Source: Paenibacillus lutimineralis (GTDB lineage: Bacteria; Bacillota; Bacilli; Paenibacillales; Paenibacillaceae). From it: a stretch of DNA of 64,000 bases. The position numbers and the translations under genes were made by a program. The stretch covers positions 1,897,501-1,961,500 of the forward strand of contig NZ_CP034346.1 of assembly GCF_003991425.1 (NCBI RefSeq), in the 5' to 3' direction. The notes beneath the pieces are model-generated. The model searched no databases. It worked only from the letters and a program-made list of their open reading frames with translations, and was not told the DNA's origin. Of this stretch, positions 42,229 to 51,750 are shown one piece after another (position 1 is the first letter of the stretch; each line of letters starts with the position of its first letter).

Positions 42229-43332
42229 TTAATCTAAAGTATAAGGCTGAAGCTCTTGCGGTAACGGCGCCGGGCGGATACAGGTACTCTGCATTTGATA
42301 ATATTGCCCAGAGTCCGAGGAATCATGGAAGCCCCACATCGCTTCGAGCACATGGTAAGCCATCTCTCCATTGGCACGGTGCGGGCGACCGGATTGCAGG
42401 GCATAGGCCATATCGGCGACGCCTATCCCTCGAGTATTCTCGCTATACCCGGCCAACAGCGGGACCTCAGTCCATTCGGTCTCTCCGAGCTTGCGATACT
42501 TGACTGGACCGCCGAACGTGTTCGGGTCGGGAACGAGCATCGTTCCGTCCGTCCCATGAATCTCTATCGGAGGCAAACTACTGCCGCCAAAAATATCGAA
42601 GCTCATGATCAGCGATGCAATTGCACCACTGTCGAATTCAAGCGTTCCGGCAACATGAGTAGGTATTTCCACAGGGATTTTCTTGCCGTTCTTCTTCTCA
42701 CTTGAGATTGTCCGCTCCTGCAGAGCCATTCCAGTAATTCCAGCGATCCTCGAGATAGGGCCCAGCAATTGAATCAGCGCTGTCAAATAATAAGGCCCCA
42801 TGTCAAACATCGGTCCTCCGCCATGGGCGTAGTAGAATTCCGGATCGGGATGCCAGTGTTCATGTCCCCGGCTCATCATGAAGGCTGTCGCTGATACCGG
42901 ACGACCAATTGCCCCGTCTTCGATCAGCTTCAGCGCCGTCTGAATACCCGCTCCAAGGAAGGTCTCCGGTGCACTGCCTACGAGTAGTCCTCTCTGCGCC
43001 GCAGCTTGTAGAATACGCTGCCCTTCTTCGCGCGTAACCGCCAGTGGCTTCTCTACATACACATGTTTGCCGGCTTCAAGCGCCCTTAGGCATATCTCCG
43101 CATGAGCCGCCGGAATGGTCAGATTAATAATAATCGAAATATCCGGGTCGCTGAGCAGTTCCTCGGCAGAGCATGCGCGGGGAATGTTGTATTTAGCGGC
43201 TTGCGCCTTGGCCCGTTCCAAATCAAGGTCAGCGCAGGCGCTCAGCTCAAGAACTCCGAACCTGGCGCAATTCTCCATATATATGTCGCTAATTTTGCCG
43301 CATCCAATAATGCCAACCTTCACGCTGTTCAT
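42229..43332 (-). CDS. Gfo/Idh/MocA-family oxidoreductase
   Basis: A 367-residue NAD(P)-dependent sugar or inositol dehydrogenase. The Rossmann start VKVGIIGCGKISDIYMENC, LTIPAAHAEICLRALEAGKH, the signature YVEKPLA and the catalytic-region FDMGPYYLTALIQLLGP fit the family. RBS GAGGGG favours the second ATG (43332). It is 14 bases downstream of the ThuA-like gene, forming a small operon. The exact substrate is unknown. Confidence 0.85.
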   Translation of the reverse strand: MNSVKVGIIGCGKISDIYMENCARFGVLELSACADLDLERAKAQAAKYNIPRACSAEELLSDPDISIIINLTIPAAHAEICLRALEAGKHVYVEKPLAVTREEGQRILQAAAQRGLLVGSAPETFLGAGIQTALKLIEDGAIGRPVSATAFMMSRGHEHWHPDPEFYYAHGGGPMFDMGPYYLTALIQLLGPISRIAGITGMALQERTISSEKKNGKKIPVEIPTHVAGTLEFDSGAIASLIMSFDIFGGSSLPPIEIHGTDGTMLVPDPNTFGGPVKYRKLGETEWTEVPLLAGYSENTRGIGVADMAYALQSGRPHRANGEMAYHVLEAMWGFHDSSDSGQYYQMQSTCIRPAPLPQELQPYTLD

Positions 43333-43346
43333 GTTCATTTCCCCTC

Positions 43347-44084
43347 TTATGCGTTGTTGTATTGATTGTCACCCATGCCTGTGTATGCTTTGCCGCTCAA
43401 GGCTGCTCCATCGTTAAGCGCCAGCCGCTTGCCCTCGGCCGCCCAGAGCATTCCACGGGTCATCAACTCCTTCACTGGTGGAAGATCGACGATGTCGGCA
43501 TGGTGTCCAAGAGAGTTATAATATACTCTTCCCAGCCCCCAACGCTTCGTCCACACGACAGGCATATCCACCGCTTTGTTCAGACGATGCGGACCGTCAA
43601 TGACAGGGAATCGAGTCGTAGCTAATACTTCAACGGCGGGATCAACATGCAAATAATATTGCTCTGTACTAACCATGAAATCAGACACGCCTTCGACGAG
43701 TGGGCTAGAGGAGGATTTGATCTCTACCTTGTACTCTACACCATCATTGCCCGGATGAGCTACCCATTGCCCGCCGGTCATAAATTGCCAATCTACATTA
43801 TTGCGGAAGGAGTCGCACATGCCGCCATGGCATCCGGCTAATCCAGTTCCGGCCTGAACCGCTGCCGATACATTGTTAACGAGCTCCTGAGAGATCTCTC
43901 CCATCGTCCATACGGGAACGATCAGATCAAGCCCGAGCAATTTCTCGGCATCTGCATATGCATCAAGCGTGTCGGCAACCTCAACCTCGAATTGATGCTC
44001 CAGAAGAGCGTTTTTGAAGATGGTCGCTACCTGCTCTGGTTCATGTCCGTCCCAGCCGCCCCAAACGATCAATGCCTTTTTCAT
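43347..44084 (-). CDS. ThuA-like protein
   Basis: A 245-residue protein with a glutamine-amidotransferase-like fold of the ThuA family (ALIVWGGWDGHEPEQV, LIVPVWTMGEIS, GTGLAGCHGGMCDSF, a late RVYYNSLGHHADI). ThuA of Rhizobium takes part in trehalose and sucrose use through keto-sugar intermediates; in Firmicutes such proteins accompany Gfo/Idh/MocA dehydrogenases, as here. I chose the ATG at 44084 since AAGGAG is 9 bases upstream. A MITE-like repeat starts 20 bases upstream and separates it from the next oxidoreductase gene. Confidence 0.82.
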   Translation of the reverse strand: MKKALIVWGGWDGHEPEQVATIFKNALLEHQFEVEVADTLDAYADAEKLLGLDLIVPVWTMGEISQELVNNVSAAVQAGTGLAGCHGGMCDSFRNNVDWQFMTGGQWVAHPGNDGVEYKVEIKSSSSPLVEGVSDFMVSTEQYYLHVDPAVEVLATTRFPVIDGPHRLNKAVDMPVVWTKRWGLGRVYYNSLGHHADIVDLPPVKELMTRGMLWAAEGKRLALNDGAALSGKAYTGMGDNQYNNA

Positions 44085-44103
44085 ATTATCTATCTCCTTA
44101 TAT

Positions 44104-44322
44104 AGAGGTTGTTTAAAAAGTCCCCCTTTGATCACGAAGTAGCACGGGTAGCTTAATCGGCATCGAATCTTGAATTCAGCCGGGCCTAAGCATATACTTA
44201 CGAAGACATGTTTCCTACGGAAACATCTCAGGTGCTCACGTACTCCCTACGTACGCTCCGCTCCTCAGCCCCTAGCTTCATCCAACCTTCTCGGTGCTGA
44301 AAGTCTGACTTTTTAAACACGC
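44104..44322 (+). repeat. MITE-like repeat, copy C
   Basis: About 219 bp with ends TTTAAAAAGTC and GACTTTTTAAA. Both ends carry the same substitution relative to the other copies, so they still pair. It contains CATCGAATCTTGAATTCA and GTTTCCTACGGAAAC. It lies between the ThuA-like and oxidoreductase genes. Confidence 0.85.
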
Positions 44323-44353
44323 ATTTTATAGTAAACATATTTTGCTACTTATC

Positions 44354-45520
44354 TTACATTTCAGCGATCATGACCCAGCGCCGCTGTTCAATCGAACGTT
44401 CGACGGCTTCGAGTACGGCTTGGCATTTCACCCCGTCCAGGAAATTGGGCACAGGCTGTCGGCCTTCGCGAATCGCATCTGTAAGCTCCAACACTTCATG
44501 AATAAATGTATGCTCGAAGCCAATCGTATGGCCTGGAGGCCACCAGGCTTCTGCGTAAGCATGGGCCGGATCGGTTGCGAGAACACGCCGGAATCCCTGC
44601 ACATCCTCATCATCCGAGTTGAAATAAACCTCCAGCTCATTCATTCGCTCAAAATCGAATTTGACGCTGCCCAGACTGCCGTTGATCTCAAATGAATTCG
44701 TAGAACGATGGCCCGCGGCAAACCGCGTTGCCTCAAAGCTGCCTAAAGCACCATCAGCAAATTTGGCCATGAAGAGGGTAGCATCGTCAACAGTAACCTG
44801 ACCTCTAGGCGCATTTGGATTGGTACTGCCTGTAGCACTAAGTCCAGTCATCTCTTCAGCAAGCGGACGTTCTTTAATAAATGTCTCACTCATACCGATG
44901 ACTTCATCGATATCCCCGATAAGATAATGGGACAAGTCGATTAAATGTGCACCCAGATCACCGAGTGAACCGGAACCGGCAATATCCTTCTGCAGCCTCC
45001 ACACTAATGGAAATTCAGGGTCCATAATCCAATCCTGCAGGAACCAGGACCGGAAATGATAAATTTTGCCCAGCCTGCCGCTCTCCACTAGCTTCTTGGC
45101 AAGCTTCACTGCAGGGGAGAAGCGGTAATTGAAGCCGATCATATGGGCGACGCCAGCATCTTCTGCAGCTTGAAGCATCTCCCGGGAGTCTGCTAATGAA
45201 AGCGCTAACGGTTTCTCGCAGAAAATATGCTTGCCAGCCTTCGCAGCGGCCAGGGCAATCTCTTTATGAGCATTGCTTGGCGCGTTAATATCAATTAAAT
45301 CGATGTCATCCCGGGCGACAAGCTGTCTCCAGTCGGTTGCAATCTCCGACCATCCTAATCTGGAAGCCGCTTCTGCGACCGCTTGTTCATTTCTTCCGCA
45401 TAGTACAGCCATTTCTGGCTTGAGCGCCTGTGGAAAAAACATAGGCAGAGCACGATAAGCATTACTATGGGCCTTGCCCATAAATTTGTAGCCGATCATC
45501 CCGACACGAAGCTGGTTCAT
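44354..45520 (-). CDS. Gfo/Idh/MocA-family oxidoreductase
   Basis: A 388-residue dehydrogenase of the same broad family as the gene at 42229 but of another subgroup. It has RVGMIGYKFMGKAHSNAYR, DINAPSNAHKEIALAAAKAGK, HIFCEKPLALS, MIGFNYRFSPAV and LGDLGAHLIDLSHYLIG. The ATG at 45520 follows GGAGGG; the frame runs 36 bases further into a repeat with no site. It is bracketed by MITE-like copies C and D in opposite orientation, so it may be an inserted cassette within the ThuA/oxidoreductase cluster. Confidence 0.85.
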   Translation of the reverse strand: MNQLRVGMIGYKFMGKAHSNAYRALPMFFPQALKPEMAVLCGRNEQAVAEAASRLGWSEIATDWRQLVARDDIDLIDINAPSNAHKEIALAAAKAGKHIFCEKPLALSLADSREMLQAAEDAGVAHMIGFNYRFSPAVKLAKKLVESGRLGKIYHFRSWFLQDWIMDPEFPLVWRLQKDIAGSGSLGDLGAHLIDLSHYLIGDIDEVIGMSETFIKERPLAEEMTGLSATGSTNPNAPRGQVTVDDATLFMAKFADGALGSFEATRFAAGHRSTNSFEINGSLGSVKFDFERMNELEVYFNSDDEDVQGFRRVLATDPAHAYAEAWWPPGHTIGFEHTFIHEVLELTDAIREGRQPVPNFLDGVKCQAVLEAVERSIEQRRWVMIAEM

Positions 45521-45546
45521 ATCATCCCTCCATAAGTCATAATAGT

Positions 45547-45839
45547 ACGAGTTCAAAAAGGCTGGTTTTCAGCACCGAGAAGGTTGGATAAAGCCAGGGA
45601 CGAAAGGAGCGGAGCGTAGGCAAAACCTACGTGAGCACCGGAAGGCCCGGCTGAATTCAAGATTCGATGCCGAATAAGCTTTCAGTGTTACTTCGTGTTA
45701 GATATAGAATTTATAAGTTATCAGCGGAGCTGATGAAATTCTATATCGCAAGAAAACCTACCTTTGAATCGCGGTCGCTCATCCTTGAATGACTTCGATC
45801 GGTTTTCTTATCAAAAGCGGACTTTTTGAACAACCTCTA
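45547..45839 (-). repeat. MITE-like repeat, copy D (inverted, longer)
   Basis: A 293-bp copy in the opposite orientation to A, B and C, with ends TTCAAAAAGGC and GACTTTTTGAA. It contains the complement of CATCGAATCTTGAATTCA and an extra segment of about 75 bp with its own inverted repeat (GATATAGAATTT/AAATTCTATATC, about 45702-45749). Confidence 0.8.
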
Positions 45840-46182
45840 ATTGGTGCTGCTTATGAACATTATAGAAAAAAGGCATACTTCGCACTCGCCAGTTTATGCA
45901 GAAACCTAGTCAAAAAATGCGCTTTCGTAAAATACTTGACGGGGATTACTATGGAGTAGGGCTTTATAAAGGCAGCCCTGCGAGCCTGAACACGAACGCG
46001 GAAGTGGCGATTCTGAATAATTCGTTGATAAATTTACTTCAAGTAGATAAAATATTATCAACCGCTTTCATTTTAAATCATATAATCCCTCATTTGACCC
46101 GTCCGTTCCTCAAAAAACGGAATCATAGTCTGGGCAAGGGGGATTCTTTTGTAATAATAGTCTGAGATATAGGGGGAGTATG
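45840..46182 (+). other. Upstream region of the sensor kinase operon with promoter
   Basis: TTGATA (46025-46030), 17 bases, TAAAAT (46048-46053) is a good promoter. TTGATAA and TTATCAA (46025-46031 and 46055-46061) also form an inverted repeat around it. An 89-codon frame (45896-46165) here lacks protein character and is not called. Confidence 0.5.
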
Positions 46183-47940
46183 ATGAAGTGGCTAAAAGGG
46201 AGTTTGTTTAGAAAAATACTGATTATTATGCTATGCGTTGCGATCCTGCCCTTTTTACTGGCGAGTTTATTAGCTTATCGTACAATTTCAAGCTCTATGA
46301 AGCAGCAGGTAATCGACTTGAATCAGAATGCAATGGAAATTATATCCAACAATTTAAAAATTTATTTTGACGATTTGAATATGTTGACAAGCTCTTTTTA
46401 TGTGGATCCGCAGTTAATGAGCTACTTCCGCTCTACGGAAACCTCCCCGCTCCAGAAGCTCTATATATACAACAAAGTGAACACGATGTATATTAGTCGT
46501 TCTGAGTTTCATGGGGTTCAATATATCAGCAAAACTAAAAATCTTACATTTACCTCTTCGGATGTAAACAACAACGATATTAAAAAAATGCTTGGCGACT
46601 ATGATGAGATCAAAGGTGAAGCTACGGTTTATAGTGTAAAGAATCTGGGCGGCAAACAAGTACTGTTGATTCAGAAAAATCTGGTGGATTACCCAGGCTC
46701 GGCAGTTCTGGGAACGATTAATATTTATGTAGGCCTGAGTGAAATTGACAAGTTGATTCATACTCAGCTCCTACAGGACAGCGCCTATTTCCTGCTGATT
46801 AATCAACAAGATCAGTTTCTATATAGCTCGCTGGAGCAAACAAGCGGAGTTCAGCATCTTCAAAGCAAGATGATTAACGGCAAAGGTTCCTTCGAAGGGG
46901 AAATGAACGGGAAGAAGGGGGTTTTCATTTATTTGAAAAATGCGAACGATAACCTGCCCTTCACTTTAGTGAAATATGTATCCGACTCAGTCATAAATGA
47001 GTCCGCTTACAAGACGATGAGCCAGTCCGTGGTCATCCTGCTGATCGCAATTATCCTTGTCGTTGTTCTTGCTGTTATTCTATCTTACTTCATCATCCTC
47101 CCGATCAAAAGACTGCTCCGCAGCATGGTCCGGGTTGAGCAGGGCCACTTTGACATTAAGCGGGAAAGTCAGAGGACGGATGAACTTGGCATTTTGGAAA
47201 ACCGCTTCTATACAATGGTCCAAAATCTCGATGAATTTATGAACCGGGAATACCGTTACAGACTGGAGTTGTCAACAGCCCAATTGAAGATGCTGCAAGC
47301 GCAGATTAATCCCCATTTTCTGTACAATACGATGCAGTATATAGGTACGGTTGCATTAAAAATGAAAGCTTACGAAGTCAGCGACAAGATCGCCGAATTA
47401 GGATCTATTTTGCGTTACAGTATGGATTTTCGCAGCGACGTTGTCATGTTAAGCATGGAAATTCATCATATCGAAGATTATATGTCCATTCAATTGGGGA
47501 GGTTCAAGAATAAATTGACCTTCGACATGGCTTGTCCCCCGGAGGCGGCTTCGATCGAAGTACCGAAGATGCTGCTTCAGCCGCTGATTGAGAATAGCAT
47601 TGTCCACGGGATTGAGCAAGGTCGCGGATACGGAAGCATCCGGCTTGAAATTGAATTGAGCCCACAGGAAGAATCGGAAAATAAAGCCTTGTTGATTCGC
47701 GTAATCGACAATGGGAAGGGAATACCGGCTGAGAAAATCGCTGAGATTCGCAGCGATTATTTAGAGAATAAATTGCATTACGGTCAAAACGGAATTGGAT
47801 TAATTAACGTATTACAGCGGCTGCGGCTGCGCTACGGATCTGATTTTTCGTGGGAAGTGACAAGCGTACCGTATGAAGCAACGATGATTGCATTGAACAT
47901 TGGATTGGACCAGGCCGAAGAGAGGAAGGACCCGAAATGA
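46183..47940 (+). CDS. Sensor histidine kinase, YesM/LytS type
   Basis: A 585-residue membrane kinase. An N-terminal helix (ILIIMLCVAILPFLLASLLAY), an extracellular dCache-like sensor of about 240 residues, a second helix (VVILLIAIILVVVLAVILSYF), a HAMP-like linker, the HisKA_7TM-type box LQAQINPHFLYNTM with phospho-His378, and an HATPase domain (LLQPLIENSIVHG, VIDNGKGIP, GIGLINVLQRLRLRYG) are present. The start is the second of two ATGs after AGGGGGA. It overlaps the response regulator by 4 bases and probably senses the sugar taken up by the following transporter. Confidence 0.9.
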   Translation: MKWLKGSLFRKILIIMLCVAILPFLLASLLAYRTISSSMKQQVIDLNQNAMEIISNNLKIYFDDLNMLTSSFYVDPQLMSYFRSTETSPLQKLYIYNKVNTMYISRSEFHGVQYISKTKNLTFTSSDVNNNDIKKMLGDYDEIKGEATVYSVKNLGGKQVLLIQKNLVDYPGSAVLGTINIYVGLSEIDKLIHTQLLQDSAYFLLINQQDQFLYSSLEQTSGVQHLQSKMINGKGSFEGEMNGKKGVFIYLKNANDNLPFTLVKYVSDSVINESAYKTMSQSVVILLIAIILVVVLAVILSYFIILPIKRLLRSMVRVEQGHFDIKRESQRTDELGILENRFYTMVQNLDEFMNREYRYRLELSTAQLKMLQAQINPHFLYNTMQYIGTVALKMKAYEVSDKIAELGSILRYSMDFRSDVVMLSMEIHHIEDYMSIQLGRFKNKLTFDMACPPEAASIEVPKMLLQPLIENSIVHGIEQGRGYGSIRLEIELSPQEESENKALLIRVIDNGKGIPAEKIAEIRSDYLENKLHYGQNGIGLINVLQRLRLRYGSDFSWEVTSVPYEATMIALNIGLDQAEERKDPK

Positions 47941-49487
47941 GAGTATTAATTGTTGATGATGAAGAACATGTTAGAGAAGGAATTGAACTAGCGGTGGATT
48001 GGGAACAGCATGGCATTGACGAGCGGCTCCAAGCTGAGAATGGCAGTCAGGCATTGGAGCTCATCCGTGAATATAAGCCGGAGATTGTCTTTTGCGACAT
48101 GAGCATGCCGGAGATGAACGGAATTCAATTGCTGGATCTCATTCGTCGTGGTTTTCCGGACATTCAGGTTATTGTCGTTAGCGGATACGATGATTTTATT
48201 TATACTCAGGCCACGATTCGAGCCAAGGGCGTGGATTATATATTGAAGCCTTTTAAGAAAAGGGATCTTGAGCAAGCGCTGTTACAGGCCGTTGACTTAT
48301 GCAAGCAGCGTGTGAACAGCCAGCAGGCCAGCCGGGATACAGGGTTTCTTGTTCAGCAGGCTGACTATGTCGTGATGGAACAGAAAATGTCTCAATTGTT
48401 AAAGGGCGACGATACATCTATAGCTGATGTGGAGAATTATTGCCGGAACTTCGGATTATCACCGGATTGCGTAAGGATTTCGTTGATCTTGATGAGGAAT
48501 GGCTCTCGTCTGCTGAAGCAGCGTTATGACGGGGATAGCAGCCTGTTCTCTTTCGCTGTAAAAAATATGGCGCAAGAGACGTTAGCAGGATATGAGAGCC
48601 ATCTTCTTTTTTGTTTCGAGGAAGAATTATGGGTTTTGGTTACAGCAGAAGCCTCGGTCAGCGGGGTGAGGAATTCCTTGAATTTCTATATTAACAAAAT
48701 GACAGCGGCATGGAGTTCGACGATCGGGTTGGAGACATTTACCGGAGTGAGTCAATATGTTTCGAATTTACTAGGGATTCAACAGCAATATTCGAGCGCG
48801 CGCGCTGAGTTGATCCAATCTCCTGTCATAGCCGGAGAGCGGTCAGATCTTGATAAACCATCGTTATCCGATAGGGAACTGCAGCTTAACATTGCGTTGG
48901 AGAATGGCGATAAGCTACGGGTTGAAGAGTTAATCCGCGGATTTACAGCTGAGCTTGGACAGTACGGGCATCTTAGTCTGGCAGAGCTTCAGCGTTATAC
49001 CAAAGAAGCTAATTATATGCTTGAACGGGCCATCCTGCAGATGAACAAGGATATGGAAGGCATGTCGTTATCTCCATGGATTAGCTGCATCAAGGAATGG
49101 GAGAGCAGATGGATTCAACAATGGTGGCGGCTGATCGAAGAAGGTGGGAACAGCGGTTACGAGGGCAGAAGCATACAGCTGATCCATGACTATATCGAAC
49201 AGCATTTTCACGAGAATTTCTCCCTGAATGAACTGGCGGAGAAATTCCATTTTAGTCCTCAATATATTGCGAGGAGATTTAAGGAGAAGTACAACATGAC
49301 CATCATTACTTATCAGATGGAACTGCGCATGCAGAAGGCAAAATCCCTGCTGGAATATACCGATCTGCCGGTGGTCAAAATCTCTGAAATGATCGGCTAC
49401 CAGGATGAGAGCTATTTCAGCAAGGTGTTCCGTAAACAGCATGGTTTGCCCCCATTAAAGTACCGCAAGAGAGTACAAGGTTCATAA
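47937..49487 (+). CDS. Response regulator, YesN-type (receiver plus AraC HTH)
   Basis: A 516-residue regulator. The receiver domain has the acidic pocket VDDEE and the phosphoacceptor Asp54 in VFCDMSMPEMNG, with Lys in YILKPF. A long central region follows, then two AraC HTH motifs (FSLNELAEKFHFSPQYIARR, VKISEMIGYQDESYFSKVFR). The ATG overlaps the kinase stop (ATGA), so translation is coupled. The expected target is the binding-protein/permease operon starting 95 bases downstream. Confidence 0.92.
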   Translation: MRVLIVDDEEHVREGIELAVDWEQHGIDERLQAENGSQALELIREYKPEIVFCDMSMPEMNGIQLLDLIRRGFPDIQVIVVSGYDDFIYTQATIRAKGVDYILKPFKKRDLEQALLQAVDLCKQRVNSQQASRDTGFLVQQADYVVMEQKMSQLLKGDDTSIADVENYCRNFGLSPDCVRISLILMRNGSRLLKQRYDGDSSLFSFAVKNMAQETLAGYESHLLFCFEEELWVLVTAEASVSGVRNSLNFYINKMTAAWSSTIGLETFTGVSQYVSNLLGIQQQYSSARAELIQSPVIAGERSDLDKPSLSDRELQLNIALENGDKLRVEELIRGFTAELGQYGHLSLAELQRYTKEANYMLERAILQMNKDMEGMSLSPWISCIKEWESRWIQQWWRLIEEGGNSGYEGRSIQLIHDYIEQHFHENFSLNELAEKFHFSPQYIARRFKEKYNMTIITYQMELRMQKAKSLLEYTDLPVVKISEMIGYQDESYFSKVFRKQHGLPPLKYRKRVQGS

Positions 49488-49581
49488 AGTACTATTTTGA
49501 GTGAAGATAGTCTATGTTTCGACATCAGCGGAATTCTTAGAATAGAAGTGTAGCAAACAACAACTTAGGGGGTAAATAAAG

Positions 49582-50859
49582 ATGCGCAAGGTTATGTTAA
49601 TGCTTCTCACCAGTGTCGTAGCTTTGTCCATAATCAGCGGCTGCGCTGGCGGAAGCAGCCCGAAGAACAGTGAGGGATCTAGTGCTGATTCGGGAAGTTC
49701 GAATGGCAAAGTGACGATTAAGATTATGGATTTCAAGACGGAGATCACCGATAAAATCAAAGCGATGGCTGCTGATTACATGGCTGAAAATCCAAATGTC
49801 ACGATTGAAGCTCAGGTTACCGGCAATTATGATACCCTGTTGAAAACTCGTTTTGCGGCTGGCGATGGACCGGATATTTTCATGACGAGAGCTTACACAG
49901 ACATTCAGGATTGGTCGGAAAGACTTGTTGATTTGTCCGATGAGCCGTGGATGGATAAAGTGATCCCGTCCTCAGCGCCAGGGATGACTGTTGACGGCAA
50001 GAAATATGGTTTCCCGCTTGCCGTTGAAGGCTACGGATTCATCTACAATAAGGATATGTTCGCTCAAGCAGGTATCGATAAGCTGCCCGCAACATTAACG
50101 GAGCTGAAGGAAGCCAATGAGAAATTGAAGGCCGCGGGCATTTCTTCCTATTCTGAAGGCTACAATTCGTTCTGGGTGCTTGGCCAGCATTTGTTCAATC
50201 TTCCGTTCGCTTATGAGCCGGACTCGGAAGGTATGATCGCGAAGATGTACAAAGGCGAAGCAAAGATTGCTGATTTGAAAAACTTGGACGGGTTCTTTGA
50301 TGTTTTGGACATGACGATTGACTACGGTAAAGGCACGGATACAATCGGCCTTAACTATGATAATCAGGTTTCCGATTTCGCCTCCGGGAAGACGGCCATG
50401 ATGCAGCAAGGCGTATGGGCCATCGACTCGATCACGAAGATCAATCCTAATATGAATATCGGGATGTTTGCGATTCCTCTGAACGACAATCCAGAAGATA
50501 CGAAAATGCCGGTAGGTGTGTCGACTTATTATTCGATTAACAAGGATTCCAAGGTGATCGAAGAGAGCAAGAAGTTCTTGACTTGGCTGCATGAGAATGG
50601 TCAGAAGTATATCGTGGACTCTTATAAGATGATTCCTGCTTTTACAGATTTGGAAACGACGCCTGACCTCGGTCCATTGGCAGAAGATCTGGACAAGTAC
50701 TTGAAGGATGAGAAGACGCTGATTTGGTCGTTCCAATTGTGGCCGTCCGGTATTGCAGAAGACTTCGCGGTACCTCTTCAGGCCTATGTCGGAGCCCAAT
50801 ATGATAAAGATCAGACTATCCAAGAATTGCAGAACATTTGGGATCAAAAAGCAAAATAA
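49582..50859 (+). CDS. Sugar ABC transporter substrate-binding lipoprotein
   Basis: A 425-residue lipoprotein with lipobox IISGC (Cys21), a Ser/Gly linker and a type I sugar-binding fold (PNVTIEAQVTGNYDTLLKTR, GDGPDIFMT, YGFPLAVEGYGFIYNKDMF, GKTAMMQQGVWAI). The family (SBP_bac_1/8) binds mono- to oligosaccharides at the cell surface. It is followed by two permease genes and then by a disaccharide phosphorylase, which suggests an alpha-linked glucobiose. AGGGGG lies 9-10 bases before the ATG. Confidence 0.9.
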   Translation: MRKVMLMLLTSVVALSIISGCAGGSSPKNSEGSSADSGSSNGKVTIKIMDFKTEITDKIKAMAADYMAENPNVTIEAQVTGNYDTLLKTRFAAGDGPDIFMTRAYTDIQDWSERLVDLSDEPWMDKVIPSSAPGMTVDGKKYGFPLAVEGYGFIYNKDMFAQAGIDKLPATLTELKEANEKLKAAGISSYSEGYNSFWVLGQHLFNLPFAYEPDSEGMIAKMYKGEAKIADLKNLDGFFDVLDMTIDYGKGTDTIGLNYDNQVSDFASGKTAMMQQGVWAIDSITKINPNMNIGMFAIPLNDNPEDTKMPVGVSTYYSINKDSKVIEESKKFLTWLHENGQKYIVDSYKMIPAFTDLETTPDLGPLAEDLDKYLKDEKTLIWSFQLWPSGIAEDFAVPLQAYVGAQYDKDQTIQELQNIWDQKAK

Positions 50860-50874
50860 ATAGGAATGATTAAT

Positions 50875-51750
50875 ATGACAATTAAATCACGCGGGTGGTG
50901 GATATATGCGGCTTTTGTCGCGCCGGCTATCCTGTTCTTCACATTAATAATTCTAATTCCCTTCCTGAGAGCTATTATCTTCAGCTTTCAGGAGTGGGAT
51001 GGAATTAGCAGCAATATCAGTTGGGTCGGATGGAGAAACTATCAGAATTTGTTCCACGATGCTTCGTTCTGGAGGTCCTTTAAATTCACGACGAAATATG
51101 TGGTCGCAACCACAATTTTGCTGAACGTATTCGGATTATTGCTGGCCCTTGGCCTGAACCGGGCGATCAAGTGCAGGAACCTGCTGAGGACCGTTTATTT
51201 TCTGCCCTATGTTATGGGCTCTGTCATTGTAGGTTTCATCTGGAAATTTATTATTACGAATCAATTTAGTCAAATCGGAGCGGCAACCGGCTGGGCTATT
51301 TTCCAAAAAAACTGGTTGAGCCTGCCTGATTATGCCTTCTGGTCTATCGTTATGGTCGCTGTGTGGCAGTCTATCGGTTATTTTATGATCATCTATCTAT
51401 CTGCGTTGCAGGGCGTTCCTAAGGATTTGGTAGAGGCCTCGGAGATCGATGGGGCTGGGTACTGGAGCAGAATGCGAAATGTCGTATTTCCGCTGATCAG
51501 GCCAGCGATCACGATCAATCTTTTCCTGGCTATTGCCAACGGGTTTAAAGGTTTTGACCTGAACTACTCCTTAACGGGCGGAGGTCCCTTTGGCACAACC
51601 CAATCATTAGCCTACCATATTTACACAGAGGGCTTTGGAAGAAATATGTTCACTTACGCCTCCTCCAAGTCCGTTATATTCTTCCTCATTCTCGCTACGG
51701 TCACTATTGTCCAGTCACTTGTGCTGAAGCGCAGGGAGGTAGAGATGTAA
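50875..51750 (+). CDS. Sugar ABC transporter permease, MalF/MsmF type
   Basis: A 291-residue six-helix permease (WWIYAAFVAPAILFFTLIILI), with RTVYFLPYVMGSVIVGFIWK and the EAA loop LVEASEIDGAGYWSRMRNVV. The ATG at 50875 is 9 bases after TAGGA; the ATG at 50866 touches that site. It ends with TAATG overlapping the next permease. Confidence 0.9.
   Translation: MTIKSRGWWIYAAFVAPAILFFTLIILIPFLRAIIFSFQEWDGISSNISWVGWRNYQNLFHDASFWRSFKFTTKYVVATTILLNVFGLLLALGLNRAIKCRNLLRTVYFLPYVMGSVIVGFIWKFIITNQFSQIGAATGWAIFQKNWLSLPDYAFWSIVMVAVWQSIGYFMIIYLSALQGVPKDLVEASEIDGAGYWSRMRNVVFPLIRPAITINLFLAIANGFKGFDLNYSLTGGGPFGTTQSLAYHIYTEGFGRNMFTYASSKSVIFFLILATVTIVQSLVLKRREVEM

Noticed and set aside
45896..46165. 89-codon frame upstream of the sensor kinase
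   Set aside because: It overlaps the likely promoter of the kinase operon and has no ribosome site or protein-like features.
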